A model generated the notes under the pieces. It saw only the letters and a program-made list of their open reading frames with translations. It made no database searches and was not told the DNA's origin. Positions 5,716 to 9,320 of a stretch of DNA of 9,320 nucleotides are shown here, one piece after another. How positions within the stretch are numbered: position 1 is the first letter of the stretch; every line of letters begins with the position of its first letter. Origin of the DNA: an uncultured beta proteobacterium (GTDB taxonomy: Bacteria; Pseudomonadota; Gammaproteobacteria; Burkholderiales; Rhodocyclaceae); NCBI GenBank assembly GCA_903930395.1, contig CAIYYE010000640.1, forward strand, positions 1 to 9,320, read 5' to 3'. Both the position numbers and the translations under genes were made by a program.

Positions 5716-7685
5716 GGCCGGGGCGCGAGGAGTGCCCTGAACATCGGCGCCAGCTTCTGGCGGCCGCGTTCATTGATGTGGTTGTTGTCGGTGTAGAGCG
5801 GCTGCCCGTCCTGCGAGCCAAAGCATTTTTCCGTGTCACAAAGGTAGGGCACTGGATCCAGCAGTTGAACGCTGCAACGCGCATTCGCTTCCTTGAGTGC
5901 CGCGATGACATATTCGTTGCGCTGGTAATACTCGGCCAGGGGCATCGTGATGTCGCGGGCGGGCGGACCCGAGCGCATCAGGCTGCGCGCCAGGGTGTTG
6001 GGAATATTCACGGTGAATTCGGGAATCGGTAGCATGTAAAAAAGACGTCGATTGTCTTTGGCGTAGCGGCACGCCGTGTCAATGAAACGCTGGCGATAGT
6101 CGGCCAGAAACGCTGCCTGATCGTGCGCTGGAATGCCGGGCAGGACGGCCTGTGGCCTGCCGTGCAAATGGGTTTCGGTAGGAAGCTGACCGAACGGGTA
6201 GAGTGAGGCGCGGTTGACGATGACGACGGGCAGCGTGTTTTTCCCCTCGCTCAGCCGGTCAAACATCCGCTGATTGAAGTCCATGCAGCGCGCCCCCTCC
6301 GTCCGGTCGATGCTGTGAATGCCGAGCACTGTCATGCAGGCCCCTTTGCTCCACAGTTGCGTCGCCTGGCCGTGCTCGGCCGTAATCCGTGACAGGGCGG
6401 AGGCGGTGACACCGGCATGGCTGTCGCCAATCATGATGGCGCCGACAGGCCCCTTGCCGTATTGGCAGCCGTCCGGCAAGGATCCGTCAAAACAGGCGGC
6501 GCTTGCAGTGCCATCAAAAGGCGGAAGGTCGGTCAGGTAGGCCTGGGTGGTCTGGGCCTGCGTTCGCTGGGGCAGGAAATCTTGTCCCTGGAGCCAGGCG
6601 GCGGGCGCCGCCACGCCGGCAAAGGCGGCAGCGAAGGCCAGCCAGAGTCGGGATGGGCGAACACCTACTGAGCGCATCCGGGCTGGAATTTCGACGAACT
6701 GGTAAGAGAGTGCGCCGGCCGCCAGGGTGACGGCGAGGGCTGCCATGATCGCCCAAGGATTGTCCTGCCAGCCGTAAAGGCCGAGGGCAACAACAAAGGG
6801 CCAGTGCCACAGGTAGATCGAATAGGAGCGCAAGCCGATCCACTGTGCTGCCCGGTTGGCGAGCAGCGGATTGCTGTCGTGGCGGGCAGCGATGATCAGG
6901 CAACTGGCGACAATCGGTAGCAGTGTGCGCCAGCCGGGCCAGGCTTCGGCCGACGATAACTGCATGGCGCCAAGCACGAGGGCAAGCACGCTGGTCCACG
7001 CCATGCCGCTGGCGACGCGTTGTGGCAGGCGGCGTTGCTCGGTGAACAGATAGGTCAGGCCCCCGGCGACCAGTTCCCAGGCGCGGAACGGCAGGAGGAA
7101 AAAGGTGGTTTCCGTGCGGAAACCGAAAGGTGCGACACAGGCGACGAATGAGGCGATCAGGATCGCCAGCAGCAGGTATCTGGCGTTGGCACCAGCACGG
7201 ATTTTCTGGAAGGCCAGAAAGAGTATCGGGAGTAGCAGGTAGAACTGCCATTCGACCGATAGCGACCAGGTGTGCAAGAGCCATTTTTCATGCGAGGCGG
7301 CCGCAAAATAGCCGGCCTCCCGAGCGTAGGTGTGGTTCGAGACGAAAAGTGCACTATCCCGAGCATGTTTCGCCAACTGTTTGTATTCATACGGCGTCAG
7401 CGGCAGGAACCAGGCGACGATAAGCAGCAGGGCGACCATGACGAGCAGGGCGGGCACGATGCGCTTGGCGCGGGCGAGATAAAAGCCGCTCAGCGAAAAG
7501 CGGCCGGCGGCATACGCCGAGAGGATGATTTTCGTCATCAGGAAACCAGAGATGACAAAAAAGATGTCTACGCCGACGAAGCCGCCCGCGAAGCCGGCGA
7601 TCCGGAAGTGATAAAAAACGACGGCGAGTACAGCCAAGGCCCTGAGGCCATTGATGTCCTGGCGAAAATTGTCTCGGGAAATCAA
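5712..7685 (-). CDS. Membrane O-acyltransferase with C-terminal SGNH domain (OafA/OatA-like)
   Basis: This integral inner-membrane acyltransferase probably moves acetyl groups across the membrane to a surface polysaccharide or peptidoglycan. With the TTG at 7685 it has 657 residues. The N-terminal Acyltransferase_3 domain (about 8-340) has DINGLRALAVLAVVFYH with the conserved His26, FVGVDIFFVISGFLM, YLARAKRIVPAL, HTWSLSVEWQFYL and SIYLWHWP. The periplasmic SGNH domain (about 395-650) has the nucleophile motif GDSHAG (Ser422) and DNNHIN (Asp633, His636). Eight cysteines lie in the SGNH part, suggesting disulfides. No ATG exists near the expected N-terminus; an in-frame ATG at 7835 lies in antiparallel frame within the cyclase gene and adds 50 non-family residues, so TTG, just before the family-typical start, is chosen; no strong ribosome binding site is seen. 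It lies 10 bp after the cyclase stop, which suggests an operon and translational coupling. The acceptor polymer is unknown. Confidence 0.87.
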   Translation of the reverse strand: MISRDNFRQDINGLRALAVLAVVFYHFRIAGFAGGFVGVDIFFVISGFLMTKIILSAYAAGRFSLSGFYLARAKRIVPALLVMVALLLIVAWFLPLTPYEYKQLAKHARDSALFVSNHTYAREAGYFAAASHEKWLLHTWSLSVEWQFYLLLPILFLAFQKIRAGANARYLLLAILIASFVACVAPFGFRTETTFFLLPFRAWELVAGGLTYLFTEQRRLPQRVASGMAWTSVLALVLGAMQLSSAEAWPGWRTLLPIVASCLIIAARHDSNPLLANRAAQWIGLRSYSIYLWHWPFVVALGLYGWQDNPWAIMAALAVTLAAGALSYQFVEIPARMRSVGVRPSRLWLAFAAAFAGVAAPAAWLQGQDFLPQRTQAQTTQAYLTDLPPFDGTASAACFDGSLPDGCQYGKGPVGAIMIGDSHAGVTASALSRITAEHGQATQLWSKGACMTVLGIHSIDRTEGARCMDFNQRMFDRLSEGKNTLPVVIVNRASLYPFGQLPTETHLHGRPQAVLPGIPAHDQAAFLADYRQRFIDTACRYAKDNRRLFYMLPIPEFTVNIPNTLARSLMRSGPPARDITMPLAEYYQRNEYVIAALKEANARCSVQLLDPVPYLCDTEKCFGSQDGQPLYTDNNHINERGRQKLAPMFRALLAPRP

Positions 7686-7695
7686 GGGTGACCGG

Positions 7696-8733
7696 TCAGA
7701 ACAGCTCGACTTCGCCCTTGGCGATTTCCTTGACGGCGACGTCGCCGGAGGCGACCAGCTTTTCGTAGCAGTCGACCCGGTTCCGGCCGTGGCGTTTGGC
7801 GTAATACAAGGCTTCGTCGGCCCGGTCGATGACATCGGTCGGGGTGTCGTGGGGCTTCAGCGCGCTGAAACCGATGCTGACGGTAATGCGGCCGACCCGG
7901 CTAAAGACCTGGTTCTCGACATTGGTCCGGAAGCGTTCCAGCGTCGCGATGGCGAATTGCTCATCGGTGGGCTGGAGCAGGGCGATGAATTCCTCGCCGC
8001 CAAAACGGAACAACTGATCGTCGAAGCGGAAAGAGCGGCGCATTTCCTGACTGAGCATGATCAGCACCTCGTCGCCGATCAGGTGGCCGAAGCTGTCATT
8101 GACGTTCTTGAAATGGTCGATGTCGCAAACGGCCAGCCAGTGGCTGCTGCCGGCTGTGCCCCGACGACGGCTTTCCGGGCCGCTCAGCATCTCGTCGCTG
8201 GCTGCCTTGCCGAGCAGTTCGAAAAGGTGCTTGTCGAAGGTCTTGCGGCTGGCCAAGCCGGTGAGGGTATCGGCTTCGCCATAATCGAGCAGCGAGATGT
8301 GGTTGCCGAAATACTCGATCAGCCCCATCAGCGTGACGCGTTGATCGGCCGAGAACTCGTCGGAAAGCAGCAGCTCGATCAGGTAGATTGGTTCATTGAG
8401 CCGAATGACCGGAAAAATGATGCGGTGCATGCCGTCGTCGAGAAAGTCGATGACGGCCGAGAGTTCCTTGCGGCAACGGTTGAGCAGCGGATCGCGTTCA
8501 ATCGACTGGCAGAAGCGGTGGTCCGGCAGGTAGGCATTGCGCAGGAACTGACCATGGGCACCATAACCCGCACAGGCAAAAACCATGGCCTTCTTGTTGC
8601 CGGAATAACAGCGGTAGATGGTCAGGCTTTGCGGGTGGAAGAGGTCAAGCAGGGCATCAACCATGGCCGAGTTAATCTCCGTGCGGTCGCGACGCGCCGA
8701 GATTTGTACGACATGATTGATCAGTTCAAGCAT
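7696..8733 (-). CDS. Diguanylate cyclase, GAF-like N-terminus plus GGDEF domain
   Basis: This soluble 345-residue enzyme is predicted to make c-di-GMP from two GTP. Residues about 1-148 look like a GAF-type sensor (start LELINHVVQISA, then VDALLDLFHPQSLTIYRC), assigned by general appearance only. The GGDEF domain starts at DTLTGLASRKTF (155-166), then CDIDHFKNVNDSFGH (203-217, metal-binding Asp204), GDEVL, and the active-site loop GGEEF (245-249). The inhibitory I-site RxxD (RFDD, 236-239) is at its normal spacing upstream, so product feedback is likely. TVSIGFS, ADEALYYAK and GRNRV complete the fold. A Gly/Ser/Arg-rich insert (about 175-198) between the first helix and the CDID strand is longer than usual. 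The ATG at 8733 has no strong ribosome binding site; a TATAAT box lies 36-41 bp upstream. The acyltransferase gene follows 10 bp after the stop. No transmembrane helix or EAL domain is seen. Confidence 0.93.
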   Translation of the reverse strand: MLELINHVVQISARRDRTEINSAMVDALLDLFHPQSLTIYRCYSGNKKAMVFACAGYGAHGQFLRNAYLPDHRFCQSIERDPLLNRCRKELSAVIDFLDDGMHRIIFPVIRLNEPIYLIELLLSDEFSADQRVTLMGLIEYFGNHISLLDYGEADTLTGLASRKTFDKHLFELLGKAASDEMLSGPESRRRGTAGSSHWLAVCDIDHFKNVNDSFGHLIGDEVLIMLSQEMRRSFRFDDQLFRFGGEEFIALLQPTDEQFAIATLERFRTNVENQVFSRVGRITVSIGFSALKPHDTPTDVIDRADEALYYAKRHGRNRVDCYEKLVASGDVAVKEIAKGEVELF

Positions 8734-8768
8734 CGAATTTGCTCGGAATAAGGTGGGTAAGCTAGCGA

Positions 8769-8774
8769 ATTATA
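8769..8774 (-). promoter_or_regulatory. Candidate -10 box of the cyclase/acyltransferase operon
   Basis: Read on the minus strand, bases 8774 to 8769 give TATAAT (context TTTTGGCTATAATTCGC), a perfect sigma-70 -10 hexamer 36-41 bp before the ATG at 8733. No convincing -35 hexamer is found 16-18 bp upstream, so an activator may be needed or the match may be chance. Confidence 0.5.
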
Positions 8775-8872
8775 GCCAAAAGCCGTTTGCAGTGTTTCAG
8801 CGCACATCCGGCGCCCGTTGTGGCAAAGCATCTTCCCGCATCTTCCGGTATCCGCCGGGTGCCTTGAATCGT

Positions 8873-8878
8873 TATAAT
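8873..8878 (+). promoter_or_regulatory. Candidate -10 box of ribF
   Basis: TATAAT at 8873-8878 is a perfect sigma-70 -10 hexamer, 26 bp before the ribF ATG, so the leader would be only about 20 nt. No good -35 lies 16-18 bp upstream. The box is embedded in the inverted repeat TTGAAT (8864-8869) / ATTCAA (8877-8882), which could be an operator. The rest of the 171-bp divergent spacer (8734-8904) holds a short direct repeat GCATCTTCC (8828-8836 and 8838-8846) and no other gene that I can support. Confidence 0.5.
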
Positions 8879-8904
8879 TCAATGTTTTTCCTGCCAATTT
8901 TCTT

Positions 8905-9320
8905 ATGCGCGTCTTTCGCGGTCATTCGCGTCCCGTTCCTGCTCCGGTTGTGCTCGCCATCGGCAATTTCGATGGTGTGCACCTTGGGCATGCGGCGCTG
9001 GTCAAACGCCTGGCCCAGGTCGCCGCGCAGAGCCAGTTGGCGCCCACCGTGCTGACCTTCGAGCCGCATCCGCGCGAATTTTTTGCCCCGGCTTCGGCTC
9101 CGGCCCGCCTGACGACGCTGCGTGAAAAACTTGAGTTGCTGTCTGAGTGCGGTGCCCGCCAGGCCATGATATGCCCATTCAACGCCGGCTTTGCCGGCTT
9201 GTCGGCCGACGAGTTCATCGAGCAGGTGCTGGTCCGTGGTTGCCAGTTGCGTCATCTGATCATCGGTGACGATTTCCGCTTCGGCCGTGGTCGGACCGGT
9301 GATTTCGCCTTGCTTCAGGA
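8905..9320 (+). CDS. ribF: Bifunctional riboflavin kinase/FAD synthetase RibF, N-terminal part (3' cut by window edge)
   Basis: RibF phosphorylates riboflavin to FMN and adenylylates FMN to FAD in the cytoplasm. Only the first 138 codons are present, all within the FAD-synthetase (nucleotidyltransferase) domain. The features seen are AIGNFDGVHLGH (about residues 18-29, with the HxGH-like nucleotide-binding site), TFEPHPREFF (about 52-61), FAGLSADEFIEQVL (about 94-107) and IIGDDFRFGRGRTGDF near the cut end. The riboflavin kinase domain would follow outside the window. The start is ATG at 8905 (RVFRGHSRPVPAPVVLAIGN), normal for the family. The leader is T-rich (TTTTCTT before the ATG) with no Shine-Dalgarno. 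The gene diverges from the cyclase gene; in many betaproteobacteria ribF is followed by ileS and lspA, which cannot be checked here. Confidence 0.95.
   Translation, partial: MRVFRGHSRPVPAPVVLAIGNFDGVHLGHAALVKRLAQVAAQSQLAPTVLTFEPHPREFFAPASAPARLTTLREKLELLSECGARQAMICPFNAGFAGLSADEFIEQVLVRGCQLRHLIIGDDFRFGRGRTGDFALLQ

Noticed and set aside
5700..5730. Bidirectional terminator between the convergent amidase and acyltransferase genes
   Set aside because: The two stop codons overlap within TTAA (5712-5715), leaving no spacer, and no GC-rich hairpin with flanking A/T runs is seen.
7651..8751. A 366-codon open frame on the plus strand covering the whole cyclase gene
   Set aside because: It is an antisense shadow: the minus-strand frame has a full GGDEF domain with all motifs, and the plus-strand translation is rich in repetitive Asp/Val/Ala/Gln without any recognisable domain.

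Overview
The window is about 60% GC, densely coded on both strands, and reads as a chromosomal segment of a betaproteobacterium, most likely of the Rhodocyclales (Dechloromonas/Azonexus-like). That assignment is an inference from protein style, GC content and the queG/tsaE/amiC linkage; no search could be run. Almost everything is ordinary chromosomal coding. I see no tRNA, rRNA, CRISPR, transposase, prophage or toxin-antitoxin gene, and no clear sign of an undescribed multi-gene system.

Layout, left to right. (1) Bases 2-1585, plus strand: the C-terminal part of a Rieske non-haem iron oxygenase alpha subunit, cut by the window edge, followed by an EamA/DMT-type 10-helix transporter. (2) Bases 1586-1668: a short AT-rich spacer holding a perfect 13-bp inverted repeat and repeated CTAATAACTA words. 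(3) Bases 1669-2856, plus strand: a small SpoIIAA-like (STAS/SEC14-fold) protein and, 6 bp later, a two-domain rhodanese-type sulfurtransferase. (4) Bases 2867-3925, minus strand: epoxyqueuosine reductase QueG. (5) Bases 3920-5715, plus strand: TsaE (the ATPase of tRNA t6A synthesis) and a Tat-exported AmiC-type N-acetylmuramoyl-L-alanine amidase, overlapping by 67 bp. (6) Bases 5712-8733, minus strand: a diguanylate cyclase followed by a membrane acyltransferase with a periplasmic SGNH domain, probably co-transcribed. (7) Bases 8734-8904: a divergent promoter region with a perfect TATAAT on each strand. (8) Bases 8905-9320, plus strand: the N-terminal part of RibF (riboflavin kinase/FAD synthetase), cut by the right edge.

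How the genes fit together: queG and tsaE both act on tRNA anticodon-loop modification and are divergently placed, as in enterobacteria, where nnr lies between them and amiB/mutL follow. Here nnr and mutL are absent from this spot. The amidase and the SGNH acyltransferase both act on the envelope but lie on opposite strands with overlapping stop codons, so a functional link is only a guess. The cyclase/acyltransferase pair suggests, without proving, c-di-GMP-associated surface polymer acetylation. The features most worth a second look are the queG/tsaE start codons sharing six bases, an AT-rich patch with a promoter-like sequence inside tsaE, and the repeat-rich spacer at 1588-1650.
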